Positions 1 to 9,902 are shown, numbered from the stretch's first letter. The stretch: DNA of 64,000 nucleotides from Aspidiotus rigidus (GCA_035079385.1 JAVHKY010000027.1:1116001-1180000); one strand, 5' to 3'. A program made the numbers and translations. The notes: generated by a model from the letters alone, not told the origin.

Positions 1-1300
1 GAAAATATTATTTCTTTTTATATGATATCATCGAAGGATTTTTAATTCATATAACTTTCGCTTGTATTACGGGTGAGATGAAGTTAATCTCTCCCCACTC
101 GTTTTTTCTGTGAATAAAATGCATAATCTTTGCTCCTAAAGCTACTCTATTAATATATGTATTAGGAAACGTTCTTACGTCTTTTGTTACAAATTATAGC
201 TATTCATTTCAAGACTTGCTTTCTGATTTTCTGAAGCCAGGGAAAATACAGGAAATACTTTTTGATTTTTTTTTTTTGTTTTCAAAAGAGCGCGTGTAGT
301 CAAGCTATTTCCCAGTGTTTTTCCAAGACATGGTCACTCTTTACCAAGTTTCAAACTTTTTCCGCGAGGAGTTATAGGTACATGAATAAAGTAAACCTTA
401 CTTTGTAGTTATTAGGTCACTCAAAGTTCTCCTGTTTCAATAAGTAGTGGTCATTTTGACCGCACAAATTTTCCAAAGTGTCATATCATTATTGAAAAAA
501 GGAAAAGTATATCAGTTTAATTTGCTCGATGGAGCCTATGATACAAAATTTTGATTCGTACAACGATGCATTTTAAAAAATTTAAGATTTCTTTCAATGA
601 ACTTTCTTTTGGTCTCTTGAGCCGTACCAAGTTTGGGGTTTTTATCTTGTTCTTCTTTTTCTTCTTTAGTATTACCTTATTCTAAAAGTTCACATCTTAC
701 AATTCTTGGCAGTCATCACGACCATTTACCTTCTCAATTTTTCCATACTTCATCACGTTCTTGCTAAATATTATCCTATACTAGATTATACTTCGAAAAA
801 GTTCCGAAAGCGAGTCTGAGTGACTAAATTGTTTTGAATATTTTCATTAGAATTGCGAACATCTCTTCCTTTTTTTTCTTAGGAAAAGATTGAGGTCTAT
901 TTTTCGCTCCCCAAAGAATCCAACACTGACAAAATAAGTGTAGAGAGTTGTAACATATGGAATTTTTTAAAGCATATGTTCGCTTCAACTTCATAAACTT
1001 TGGATTCTGAAATCAAGTATGTATCGATCCTTTCTATTTTTTTTTGTATTTATTTTGTACGCTCGTAGTCACGAACGAAGAAAATGAAAGATACGAATTT
1101 AAAATTCGTACAATGAAGTTGAATTTTTATCGTTTTCAATTTTTACGCGACTTCTTTTTTTTTTTCAAATGGTGCACCATTTCCGCAATCCGTAACCGTA
1201 ATTAAGATAAGCTAAGGAAAAAATAAAATAATAAAAAGCGCAGTAATAAACACATATCTGGCACATAACGGAAACTTAGGTGGAGAGAATATTATTTTCA
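1..1300. other. AT-rich non-coding DNA upstream of gene 1
   Basis: I see no open reading frame of note, no inverted repeat and no recognisable mobile-element sequence here. It is AT-rich with short T runs (around 269-278 and 1150-1165). It lies directly upstream of the predicted promoter at 1306, so any enhancers of the first secreted-protein gene would be here, but no specific site can be supported. Confidence 0.5.
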
Positions 1301-1305
1301 AATGG

Positions 1306-1345
1306 TATAAATTGAACTTCAAGATCTGCTTTTCTATCAATCTGA
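1306..1345 (+). promoter_or_regulatory. Core promoter of gene 1: TATA box and initiator
   Basis: TATAAATT at 1306-1313 is followed at the standard distance by TCAATC, whose A at 1339 is 33 bases downstream of the first T of the box, as expected for a TATA/Inr promoter. A consensus splice donor follows at 1407. The second gene, at 8899, has the identical octamer and almost identical spacing, which argues strongly that both are real. The start site itself is inferred. Confidence 0.7.
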
Positions 1346-1406
1346 ACTAACCCTTCGTCGTTTCTCATATAACTTAGTAGACGCTCAGAGCTTTTTAAAA
1401 TATTTG
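1339..1406 (+). other. Predicted non-coding first exon of gene 1
   Basis: The segment runs from the predicted initiator A (1339) to the donor site TTG|GTAAGTAG, with the intron starting at 1407. It has no ATG in a useful context, so it would be pure 5' UTR of about 68 nt. The matching exon of the paralogue (8931-9005) has a similar length and ends at the same donor octamer. The boundaries are inferred from signals only. Confidence 0.6.
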
Positions 1407-2398
1407 GTAAGTAGATTAAGTATTATTATTTTTAATACACATAATATGTAGATATACAATTAGAAATTAACCGAGGATTTTCCTTTTTTACCTGGGAAAA
1501 AACGAAGTCACGCGGTTAAGGGACTTGAAAATAAATCGATTTTCTTTTCTAATGAACTTTATATGAGCTTCTCGTCATTAAAAACAACCAAGGGAAGGGA
1601 TTTTTAATACAACAATATTTTCAAAATATTCTAAGCTACTGCACTTTTGTTTTATTTTCATTTTTTACCATTCAAGTTTGAAAACTTGGAAATACTAATT
1701 TCATGAAATAGTTACCACCATCGAGGGGATTTCACCCAGCTCGAATACTAGTCTTTTAATATGTTCAGGCAGCTGAACCTCACGTATATTTTTACTATTT
1801 TTCTAGTATCCCTTGATTGTGGGAACTCTTTCATTCCACTCGTTGTTCGTTCTCTTGTTCTCTCTTTCCTTCTTTCTGATATTTCTCCACTCCTCTTCTT
1901 CACAAAAGCATTCGAATTTTCTAAAGCTCAATACCAGACCTCCAGAGAGAGCATAATCCGGTAACTTTATTTCCAGGTCCGGGTTCCTAGGGGGGCATGC
2001 AGGGTTTGCATCTTTTTTTTCTTGCTTCTTAAAAAAAAAAAAAGGTTAACCGCGAGCGAAATAAGCGAAAAATTTAGGGAGGCCCGCAGGCCCGTGAATT
2101 ATTGAACTGAATAGAAAACACAAAAAAAACCAAAAAATACTTGAGTCGCAAATTTAATTAATACAAAAAAGGAACGTTTTCGACCGACACGCCCGTGTCG
2201 GTCGAAAACGTTCCTTTTTTGCATTAATTAAATTTGCGACTCAAGTATTTTTTGTTTTGTGTCGCACCACTGTGGAACAGATCGAAATTTTCAACTAAAT
2301 AAGTTGGCTCTCACCTACACGGTACTTATTTATTAATTTTTCACACATGATATCTCTTCATTATAATTAATTCTCGTTTCACTTATTACTCGTAACAG
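1407..2398 (+). other. Predicted 5' UTR intron of gene 1
   Basis: A donor GTAAGTAG at 1407 and an acceptor (pyrimidine-rich TTTCACTTATTACTCGTAACAG, AG at 2397-2398) bound an intron of about 990 bp. The matching intron in the paralogue is only about 110 bp, so this one appears to have grown. It carries the long hairpin at 2118-2262, and a 67-codon open stretch at 1761-1964 inside it has no features of a gene. Confidence 0.6.
2118..2262. repeat. 145-bp near-perfect hairpin (palindrome)
   Basis: The left arm 2118-2191 is the reverse complement of the right arm 2194-2262, with a two-base loop (CC at 2192-2193). The inner 61 bp (2131-2191 against 2194-2254) pair with a single mismatch (A2163/C2222), and the outer ends pair again after a 5-base gap in an A-run. 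Such a structure is expected of a foldback element or a very recent inverted duplication. It lies in the predicted 5' UTR intron of gene 1, about 150 bp before the ATG, and its transcript would form a long RNA stem. Confidence 0.93.
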
Positions 2399-2413
2399 CT
2401 AATTTGTGCAAAA

Positions 2414-2821
2414 ATGGCAAAATTATCTCTCATCATCATTGCTGGCCTGTGTCTGGTGACCACAGTTTGGGCTGCACCATCGGGCAAGACTGGAGGAGAA
2501 AATACTGGAAATGAAAATGGAAACTATAACGGAGCATACAATAAGAATTCGGGTCCCAGCAGTAGATCAGGAGGAGGTGAAAAAGGTACCGGTAGCAACA
2601 ACGGAAACAATAACGGTGCCCTCAATCAAGGACCAAGCTCTAACGAGAATTGCGGAAAATCTGCTTCTGGTAAACAAGGCACAGGTAGCGGAAATGGAAA
2701 TAATAATGGAATTGCTAATGGTGGCTCCTCATCTTCTGGATGTGGAACGTACACTACAGAATGCCCACAAAAACAACAACAAAGCGCTGGATCTAATCCA
2801 TCTGTTCCAACTTTCGGTTGA
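2414..2821 (+). CDS. Small secreted Gly/Asn-rich repeat protein (gene 1)
   Basis: The product is 135 residues with no family I recognise. Residues 1-20 form a classical signal peptide (K3, hydrophobic core LSLIIIAGLCLV, cleavage after VWA20 before A21-P22). The mature chain is almost wholly Gly, Asn, Ser and Gln, with three copies of a motif close to GTGSxNGNNNGxxN at about 31-46, 58-73 and 89-104. It has three Cys (80, 110, 117), giving an odd number, and a Gln run near the end (120-123). No transmembrane segment follows the signal. The start is set by the in-frame ATG in good context (CAAAATGG) 15 nt after a 3' splice site, and two TGA stops stand in tandem at 2819-2824. The protein aligns with the product of 9128-9565 at the signal peptide and in repeat style, so the two are tandem paralogues. 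It is probably extracellular. A salivary, gut or structural role is only a guess from composition. Confidence 0.87.
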   Translation: MAKLSLIIIAGLCLVTTVWAAPSGKTGGENTGNENGNYNGAYNKNSGPSSRSGGGEKGTGSNNGNNNGALNQGPSSNENCGKSASGKQGTGSGNGNNNGIANGGSSSSGCGTYTTECPQKQQQSAGSNPSVPTFG

Positions 2822-2908
2822 TGAGAAGCTCCAAATATGTGAATAAGTTATCGAATGTAGTATAGCATTTATTTTAAGATAACAGATTTTTAAGTTTTTT
2901 CAAATGAT

Positions 2909-2914
2909 AATAAA
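2909..2914 (+). terminator. Poly(A) signal of gene 1
   Basis: AATAAA lies 88 bases after the stop codon, in an AT-rich 3' UTR. A GT-rich stretch (GCGCGTTGTAGT) follows at about 2931-2942, which fits a downstream element. The predicted transcript would end near 2925-2935. Confidence 0.65.
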
Positions 2915-2944
2915 TAGTACTTGAAATTCGCGCGTTGTAGTAAG

Positions 2945-5120
2945 AATTGCCAAGTTCAAGATTTATTAGTGTACATTTAATCAGTTCATGCGATCAAGTG
3001 AAGACGATCGCGATTATTCATCTTGAACTCTACATTCACAAAATTGAGCATAGTCCCAGACGATCATCGATCATTCATGAATAAATTAGAACCATTTAAT
3101 TTTTTTGGCCATCAAAAATCTGGTATTTTTCAGATTCCATTCTGACTTGACTTCCAAATCAAATCCCGATAAGAAATCGCTATTAAGCTGAAATTTGAAA
3201 AAATTCCGAGATTTATAATCGAAGTTCACAAAGTCATGCATGACCGCCGAGGAAAAATTGATTCTTTTTTCAGACCATAAAAAATCTGCCCTACTCTCCT
3301 TCATACGTAAAATACTCCAACAGGCACGGACTACCTACCAATAAAAAGCAAGCATTACTCTCCTTGCCTTTTTTCTAGTCGCGTTATTACGAATAATGAT
3401 ATAAATTAGAGTCGAGGATGGGTATCAGCTAAATTTAAATGTATCCACGCCAAATGCTTCAATCATTCAGCACCTCGATCTATTTTTCGTACAGAGCTGC
3501 CATCAGTACAGTAGGATAGGAGAATAATGAATAAAAAAATTTAAAAGCTCGACATTTTGACGTACGGCGCGCGTCATCCACGGGAACAAAATCTCAACTA
3601 ATGAAGAAAAAAAAAAATGAACAGATATTAAGTAATCTTGGTAAGAGGTGAAGTTGTCATAAAATAACGTCAAAACGTTGACGCTTCTTAAATGTCTTCA
3701 AATACATAAATTACTATGAAAATACAAATCACCTCTAGACTTCCTCTTTCCACAATTTCAACAGACTCACTCATCTTTTTACCACGATTGCTTAATCTTC
3801 CGATTTCCTTTCTATTTTTCTTGATTAAAATTTCGTTCCCTATGATGATGCACAATGCGTCGGAATTCAAAGTAATGAGGTATTTGTTTGTTTTATTGTA
3901 ATGACGGCACTTCGAATGAATCGACAAAGATATTATTCGCTTTGCATTAAGGCACTCAAATTGTTCCTATGGTACATTTTTGAAGAATGATATGTTTCTT
4001 GAGAAATTCTGAAAAATGAAATCAGTTAGGTAGGTATCACTTCGATGCGTTGAAGCACGGTGGCGCAATGAAAGGTGAGGTGCGATAATTAATACGGAAA
4101 TTAACTCGGCAGATTATACTGTTATATTCAAAGAGGGGGAAAAAAATTATGACCATATTCCTAGAAAATACTATCGTACTATGTCATAAATAGTCGAACA
4201 AAATACTTATCATTCATTTATCCAATAGTCAATTTACAGTTGAAAGAACACACGTCTCAGAATGCAAATTTTTTTTATTTAGTTCGCAATAACACATAGC
4301 ATTATTGTCTGTAATAATTTTGAGAAGGATGAAACTCATGATTTTTGATCCCACAAATCGTTTACAAACTCTTGCCTTGATGGCTCTGAAGAATGAAAAA
4401 CGTAAAATCTCATTCAAGTCTGTATTCATAGATTGTATGTAAAGAAATCTGCTTTTTGATTCATCAGCCACGAATAAATACACTGTAAGGCTTTTTGCAT
4501 ATTTAGATAAAAAACCCGGTTTCGGTTTGTCCCTTCAGTTCTCGGATAGAGTCCAAATATAGATGCTAAAAAGAACCCAGGGCATCTATTATTTAAAGCA
4601 ATTTTGAAATCACATTTTTTGCACCACTCTTGCAGGTGGAGAGACCCAAAAATCTCTACTTACGAGAGTCAAACGAAAAAGATTTGCAACTATCAGCAGG
4701 CTAGAACCAGTAACCAACCAGGAAACTTGAAAAAGAAAGAACAATGCAAGTACATACTTTGCGCTGTGCCTTCCTCTATCAGTGCAATTTGCCCCCAAAC
4801 ATTGAGATATTACTGACTATCAACTAATAACGGTACTAATTTTAGGTTTGTATGAAGTCGGTGATAGCAACCTCTTTTATACATCGCTAGATGATGGTTT
4901 ATAAAGAAAAAGCCCTCTACGGTATTTGCAACTCAAGGTGACACTTTGGAATATACCTCCCTCGATATGTTTGACCGTAATTTGGAAAATTGTATCAATT
5001 CAACTCTAGAATTTGAAAGATTGTCACAAAAAACCGTAACAAAGCCTTGGAACTGAGATCACTCTTGGAACAAAACATCATAATCCGTTTTTGGGCTCAT
5101 ACTACTCTTCATTAACCTAG
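2945..5120. other. Intergenic DNA without recognisable content
   Basis: This AT-rich sequence follows gene 1. Open frames here (for example 3086-3304 minus, 3688-3927 minus, 4229-4483 minus) are short, lack family resemblance and overlap each other on both strands, so I regard them as chance. I see no repeat family until about 5130. Confidence 0.5.
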
Positions 5121-5129
5121 GTTCAAACC

Positions 5130-5450
5130 CGCCAGGCACTAGAGCCTAGTATACTAGCCTTCATTATACTAGGTCTCCTGATAATATACAGTATAATAAA
5201 CAGGTCATGAATAGGGGTAAACAAGTGGAGCGAGTAAGCCTGGGAGCCACTGTCTAAAATACAGAATACTGGATTTTACTAGGCTTAACTTACAGCGTAT
5301 TAGGCTATACTAAGTTTGACTGTTTGGGCCAACAAGTAGGGAGCGAGCTAATAAGCCTGACATACAGCGTACTGAACTTATACTAGGCTAAGAAAGACGG
5401 CTAACGAGCGAAGTAAATGAGGCCCTCAGTCTGGTAGAGCGTAGAGGGGG
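5130..5450. repeat. CTAGTATA-rich dispersed repeat
   Basis: Words such as CTAGTATACTAG, TACTAGGCTTA and AGGCCTATA recur here many times. The same vocabulary returns at 5910-6130, 16010-16130, 23345-23430, 43160-43230, 47325-47350, 48110-48390 and 57925-58000. This is a degenerate dispersed repeat, not a fixed tandem array. No coding potential is seen. Confidence 0.7.
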
Positions 5451-5460
5451 ATGTTACCTC

Positions 5461-5715
5461 GCATCTGACATGTCTGATTATGGTTGATTTTAGTCCATAA
5501 TGACCAAAATTTACCTTAATTGACTAAAAACAACTACAAACAACCAAAATCAACCATAATTGGACATATATTAGACGCATTTGATTGGCGCCCAATGCAA
5601 AATACAATCAAAATTAACCAAAATCAAGCATAATTAGACATACATCAGACACGTTTTATTGGCGCCAAACGCGTCTGACGTATGTCCAATTATGGTTGTT
5701 TTTGGTCGTTTTGAG
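5461..5715. repeat. Inverted-repeat element with duplicated ends
   Basis: The unit AACCAAAATCAACCATAATT followed by a GGACATATATTAGACGC-like end occurs directly at 5540-5582 and again, diverged, at 5617-5660. It occurs inverted at 5462-5500 and at 5670-5712 (GCGTCTGACGTATGTCCAAT and onward). The result is a foldback of about 255 bp with two direct and two inverted copies of one arm. It looks like a small non-autonomous element. It contains no ORF and I could not define target duplications. Confidence 0.7.
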
Positions 5716-5834
5716 TCCATTCTAATCAATTTTTGGAACAGTTCCCAAGGGGCCCCATTACTACTGAGACATGTTATGTTCTGCCTTCTTTTGATGTGTA
5801 CATGTCTTAGGGGTGGGGATCAATTGAAATATAC

Positions 5835-6130
5835 GTGACGGCGATGTGGCTTTATGACGTCATCAGTGACCTTGACCTACTGTAGGGGCTTGGAGAAATG
5901 TCCACCTTTAGCCTTCATTTTACTAGGTCAAATTATACGGCATACTAGGCTTAACAACTAGGCTACTGTAGTAGGTTTAGCCTTCATCATATAGGCCTAA
6001 TATACAGTACCTATAGTAGCTTTATAATAGACTAAGAAGGGGAGAAAATGAGCCCCAAAAGCTAGTTAGGCTAACATATACTGGACTTATGCTAGGTTAT
6101 TAAAGGCCAATAATAAAGGTTAAACTTACT
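5835..6130. repeat. TGACGTCA site and CTAGTATA-type repeat
   Basis: TGACGTCA at 5855-5862 marks a fragment of the widespread TGACGTCA repeat. From about 5910 the CTAGTATA-type words return (TACTAGGCTTAAC, TAGGCTACTATAG-like). No gene is seen. Confidence 0.55.
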
Positions 6131-6371
6131 ATAGTAGCCGAGTACAGAATTGAAATTTTGATAATTGATATATCTTTACATTGTATTTTTTTGCAAATGC
6201 CCAAAGACATATACGTGATTCAATGTTTTCCTGTGAATTAAAGAAATTTACTTGAATTTTTTTCACTACTTTGCATGAAACTTCTGTAGGATACGTTAAT
6301 TTAAGTCACATTAATGACTCAAAATTTTTCAAAGTCCCGTAAGTACAAATAGGTCATTCAACTACCTTTTT

Positions 6372-6830
6372 AGGAGGGAACCCGCTATCTGTTTTGTTGA
6401 GGAGGGGGAGGGAGCATCCGCAGAAAATGGGCACGTACGACATTTGTGACGTCAACATTTTCGAGAAAATTTCCTTGATGATGACGATAGGAGGAGGAAA
6501 AATTTCGAGGGGGACACAGAAGAATTTTGACCTTTCTTGGACAGACTATTCTGACTTTACCATTGGAACCTGGGGAAAGGGGTGTTGGACTCTTAAAATG
6601 TTTGCCAATTTGGATTTTTTGCTGGACACTACAAGGCGTACAGCAAATTTATCGAAATTTGCCTCCCCCCCCCCATAAAATAGATTTTCTGTTGAAATGT
6701 TGACTTTCGAGTTAGGGATTGTTCCATGAAATTATTACATCGTGACGTCGCAGGGACTGATTTGTGACGTCATCAGGTCCTGTCGTCACAGAGAGTGATA
6801 TATGACGTCATCAGATCGCAACTTGGAAAA
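6372..6830. repeat. AACAGGGAACCTGTT/TGACGTCA family repeat
   Basis: The stretch at 6623-6700 (GGACACTACAAGGCGTACAG, then an AAATTTATCGAAATTTGCC-like part and a C run) matches the family copy at 38650-38705. It is followed by TGACGTCA at 6765-6772 and 6803-6810, with another at 6447-6454. A 94-codon open frame (6394-6678) is a by-product of the repeat and resembles no protein I know. Confidence 0.65.
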
Positions 6831-7139
6831 TATTCAGGTATTTTTTTTTCGTAGTCAACGTTGAATTTTACTTTCAAATCAAGTAAAATACGAAAGTATT
6901 ACTGAGAATTTTGGCACACTTTCGTCCATAACTTGGCTTAGAAAAGTCGTAGAAAGTTTGGTAAGGACGCAAATTGAAGATAAAATCGAGATGCAAATTT
7001 GGTAATCAGGTATAATATAATACAAAACTTTACAAACCGCACAATAAAATAAAATAATTATAAAATAGAGATCTTTCGATTAGATAACCATCTGCAGAGG
7101 AGCACAGAACACAAAGTTTTGTATTAAGAAACTCGCAAT

Positions 7140-7640
7140 CAGCGTCGTTATTGCGTCGATTTCAAGTGCGCGACCTATGATTTCGAAATTGAGGACAAAA
7201 ATAAGTCGACTCTTACTGGCATCAGATTTCAATGCCAACTGAAAATCGACGTCATTGCTGTACTGGTCAAGCATAATTGGGATCCTCATTGGCTCTCATT
7301 ATACAATTATGCTTGCACATTTTCTAAGAGTGACAAAATTACTGAACAAATAGAATACTACAAGAAAGTGATGTTGAAGTCGATCGACGTACCAAAGAAC
7401 TATAAATCGACCAAACAAAGCAGTCGATTTTAGATCTATAAAAATGTGAAGTATAGTCAACTTGAAGTCTCGACTTGAAGTCGAACCGAGATCGACGTGA
7501 CAAATGAATTGAAATCATGTCAACCTGATATCGACGTCAACGGAAGGTCGATTTCAACGATATATCGACGCAATTTCGACCGAAACTTTGAAAGAGGTGA
7601 ATTTTGGGTCTATTTGACGTTGACATGCATTGCTCATCGA
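7140..7640. repeat. GTCGA-rich dispersed repeat, copy 1
   Basis: Words such as AAGTCGACT, GGTCGATTT, GAAATCGACGT and CCTGATATCGACGTCAACG are spaced every 15-30 bases. Order and wording match 26440-26880 (for example a GTCAACCT...ATCTACGTCGATG segment followed by GATTTCAACAAT and ATCGATACAATTT in that copy). Further copies are at 30270-31440, 32275-32650 and 39800-39960. It is non-coding and of unknown class. Confidence 0.75.
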
Positions 7641-8890
7641 ATCTACACAACTTGCGACTCAAAATGTTCTTCTCTCCTACAGGGTTTCGGGTAAAACGTT
7701 CTCTCGACTTCACTGATGACTTCATGATCCGAATTTGAAATTTTTCTGAATCTCTTTACTACAAGAATTTCATACACAAACATTGAAGGTCCACGAATAT
7801 TTTGGAGCAAGGTGAATTCTTTCACAGTGAGAGGCGAAATGTATCGTTTTTGTTATCTCAGCATTTTGCTGCTCAATTATACTAATACAAGAGAAAAATT
7901 TAGTTCTGCAATGCTTCTTCATGAGACGAAAAAGGAATTGGAAGTAAATTCTCTTAATACGTGTATACTTTCGAAATCTTGTCACTTTTCGCGGAGACAC
8001 ATCCTTAGAAGGGTACCAATGTCCTTGAGTACATCTAGTTGCTTGGAAAAATTTTCAGTTCTGATCAACCTATGAGAATTAACCATTGATCAGACCTATT
8101 CTGGAGAATGCTAGAGGAACTCGCTCACAGCAAAGGAATATCACAATAAAGTGAAAAAACGGAAGAAACAGAAGTGTACTCTTCAATACACATAGATGAA
8201 AAGGCCTGAACTGCCCAATCAAGAAGGACGTCAAACCAAGATTGCTAACTAATGAAACTTGCTTTTCATTTCGATATAATGGAGAATAGATGTGGCAGTA
8301 ATGCGAGAATAAGAAAGTGGAAACCAATTTTTATTTTTTCTGGTAATATCGAAATAACAGGCACTATAATGATTTATACGGACCTATTATTCCTTCCAGC
8401 CTAGTTTCTCCAAGCTGGAAAACCTTAAGCTGTAAATCTGCAAGAAAATACTTGAAACTTTTTACCATTTTCAGCAAAGAATAACGTTTTAGAAGTTGTT
8501 TTTTCACTAAAAAAACCAACATTTGAAATTCGCAAAAGTATTATACTTTTTTTTTTTTAAGAATATAACACGAGTCAAGTTGTATTTAATGAACTCAGTT
8601 TTGTGCAGTTAGTTACTCGAAATAAGTCATAATAATTTTTTTCATTCCCTCTCCTTAATGGTGAAAGCTTCCTATTTCCATAAAATTATCCCACTCGGTT
8701 TAGAAAGGAAGGATATTGAAACCATTAAATACAGAGCAGTTTACCACTAAAGTGAAGGGAATTTTATGATTATCTGCTTTAGCAAAGATCATTAAAAATA
8801 TTAACGATCGAGTAACTTTTTCCAAAAATGATAAAAAAAAAATTTAGAAATTGTTCCACGCACACGATTTATGGAGGTAGAAGGGATATT
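7640..8890. other. Intergenic DNA upstream of gene 2
   Basis: Several short open frames overlap on both strands between 7640 and 8330 (for example 7812-8075 plus and 8079-8327 minus), with no signal or family resemblance. No mobile-element signature is visible. The region ends at the gene 2 promoter. Confidence 0.45.
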
Positions 8891-8898
8891 CGAACAAG

Positions 8899-8936
8899 TA
8901 TAAATTGGTCGGAATATTTTTCTTTTCGTTAGTTCG
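8899..8936 (+). promoter_or_regulatory. Core promoter of gene 2: TATA box and initiator
   Basis: TATAAATT at 8899-8906 is identical to the gene 1 box, and an initiator-like TTAGTTC places the start A at 8931, 32 bases downstream. The shared octamer and spacing in two otherwise diverged upstream regions suggest a duplicated promoter. Confidence 0.72.
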
Positions 8937-9005
8937 TGACTCTCTTGCACCTGTTTTCTCTTACATTGAGTCTTCTTTCTCAAAACTGTGAAGTAACTCT
9001 TGTGC
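8931..9005 (+). other. Predicted non-coding first exon of gene 2
   Basis: The exon runs from the predicted start at 8931 to the donor TGC|GTAAGTAG, with the intron starting at 9006. It is about 75 nt and contains no ATG. Its length and donor match the first exon of gene 1. A weaker donor (GAAGTAAC) at 8990 is an alternative. Confidence 0.6.
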
Positions 9006-9115
9006 GTAAGTAGCGATCAATTTATTATTTCGCGACGTGGCTAGCAAACCTTCCCAACGAGGAATTCCCGAAGAATTTTGTATCTAATTCAATATTTTCT
9101 TCTTTTTTTTTTTAG
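9006..9115 (+). other. Predicted short 5' UTR intron of gene 2
   Basis: The donor GTAAGTAG is at 9006. The acceptor is a strong one: a branch-like TATCTAAT at about 9081, a pyrimidine tract of some 20 bases, and TTTAG ending at 9115. The intron is about 110 bp, against about 990 bp at the same place in gene 1. Exon 2 starts 12 nt before the ATG. Confidence 0.7.
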
Positions 9116-9127
9116 AAAAATACAAAT

Positions 9128-9565
9128 ATGTCGAAATTGTCTCTTATCTTGATCGCCACGGTGTGCGTTTTGGCAACCATTCAAGCAGCTCCTCAAGATG
9201 CTACCGGATACGTTGGTGCTGGCAACGATAGCGGAAATGGCAACGGTGTCGCGAATAGTGTTTCATCGGTAGGAAGCTCCGGTGGTGGAGACAGCTGCTC
9301 AAAACCGAGCAAAGACAGCTGCTCAAAATCGAGCCAAGATAGCTGCTCAAAATCGAGCCAAAGTCAATACCAAGGTGCCAACAGTGGAAATGGAAACGGT
9401 ATATTGAATGGAGGATCGTGCGACAATAATCAAGGTTACGGAAACGGTAATGGTATTGGAAATGGAGACGGTTTATTGGGTGCAAGCGCTGTCGCAGGCG
9501 CCAGTGCTTCAGCTACCGGATCTGCCGGTTCATCCGGATCAACAAGTTCATGTGATAAAAAATGA
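9128..9565 (+). CDS. Small secreted Gly/Asn/Ser-rich repeat protein (gene 2)
   Basis: The product is 145 residues, a paralogue of the product of 2414-2821. The signal peptide (MSKLSLILIATVCVLATIQA, cleavage before A21-P22) matches gene 1 residue for residue in length and cut site. The mature chain has GNGNG-type motifs at about 33-46, 83-96 and 103-115. At 55-78 there are three tandem octapeptides (DSCSKPSK, DSCSKSSQ, DSCSKSSQ; 24-bp DNA units at 9290-9361), which gene 1 lacks. A Gly/Ala/Ser tail runs from 117 and ends SSCDKK. The five Cys (57, 65, 73, 98, 142) could form disulphides after secretion. The start codon lies just after a strong 3' splice site. Low complexity and the secretion signal suggest an extracellular structural, mucin-like or effector-type product, but no known family is recognised. 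Confidence 0.88.
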   Translation: MSKLSLILIATVCVLATIQAAPQDATGYVGAGNDSGNGNGVANSVSSVGSSGGGDSCSKPSKDSCSKSSQDSCSKSSQSQYQGANSGNGNGILNGGSCDNNQGYGNGNGIGNGDGLLGASAVAGASASATGSAGSSGSTSSCDKK

Positions 9566-9710
9566 AGTTTAAAAACATGTACCTAATTATTCGTTAGCTT
9601 TTTTCAAAAATTACAAAATGTGATAATTACTGAGTAAATGTTGAAAAGGAAAAAAGTGTTGCGAGTGTATCGGCATTCCGCGAGAATTTTCGGAAAATCA
9701 TCGAAGATCC

Positions 9711-9716
9711 ATTAAA
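9711..9716 (+). terminator. Possible poly(A) signal of gene 2
   Basis: ATTAAA, the commonest variant signal, lies 146 bases after the stop. I see no AATAAA nearer. AT-rich sequence with only weaker variants fills the space between, so the end of the 3' UTR is uncertain. Confidence 0.35.
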
Positions 9717-9881
9717 AACTTGGCAATTCGTGACAAGAAAAGGTGGACGTGTAATGCGATCTTCTCTTTTAGCAGTAAGTCAAACTTCAGAGGAGATTTT
9801 CTCTGTTTTCACTGGCTTTCTTGCAATCAGAAGATTTTATTTACAGTATGTCACAGGCGCGAATTTATGGCTACATTTTTT

Positions 9882-9902
9882 GGAGGGAGGGAGGGAGGGA
9901 GG
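9882..9902 (+). repeat. (GGGA)n tract with G-quadruplex pattern
   Basis: Four GGG runs separated by single A bases lie at 9885-9887, 9889-9891, 9893-9895 and 9897-9899. The pattern meets the usual G-quadruplex rule on the + strand. It lies about 320 bp after the gene 2 stop. It may be only a simple repeat. Confidence 0.8.

Noticed and set aside
2511..2846. 111-codon + frame overlapping gene 1
   Set aside because: It is a shadow of the GN-rich repeat frame, with no signal peptide. The gene 1 frame has signal peptide, start context and a paralogue.
9201..9485. 94-codon minus frame opposite gene 2
   Set aside because: It is antisense to the GNGNG repeats and open because of the repeat composition. 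No independent support.
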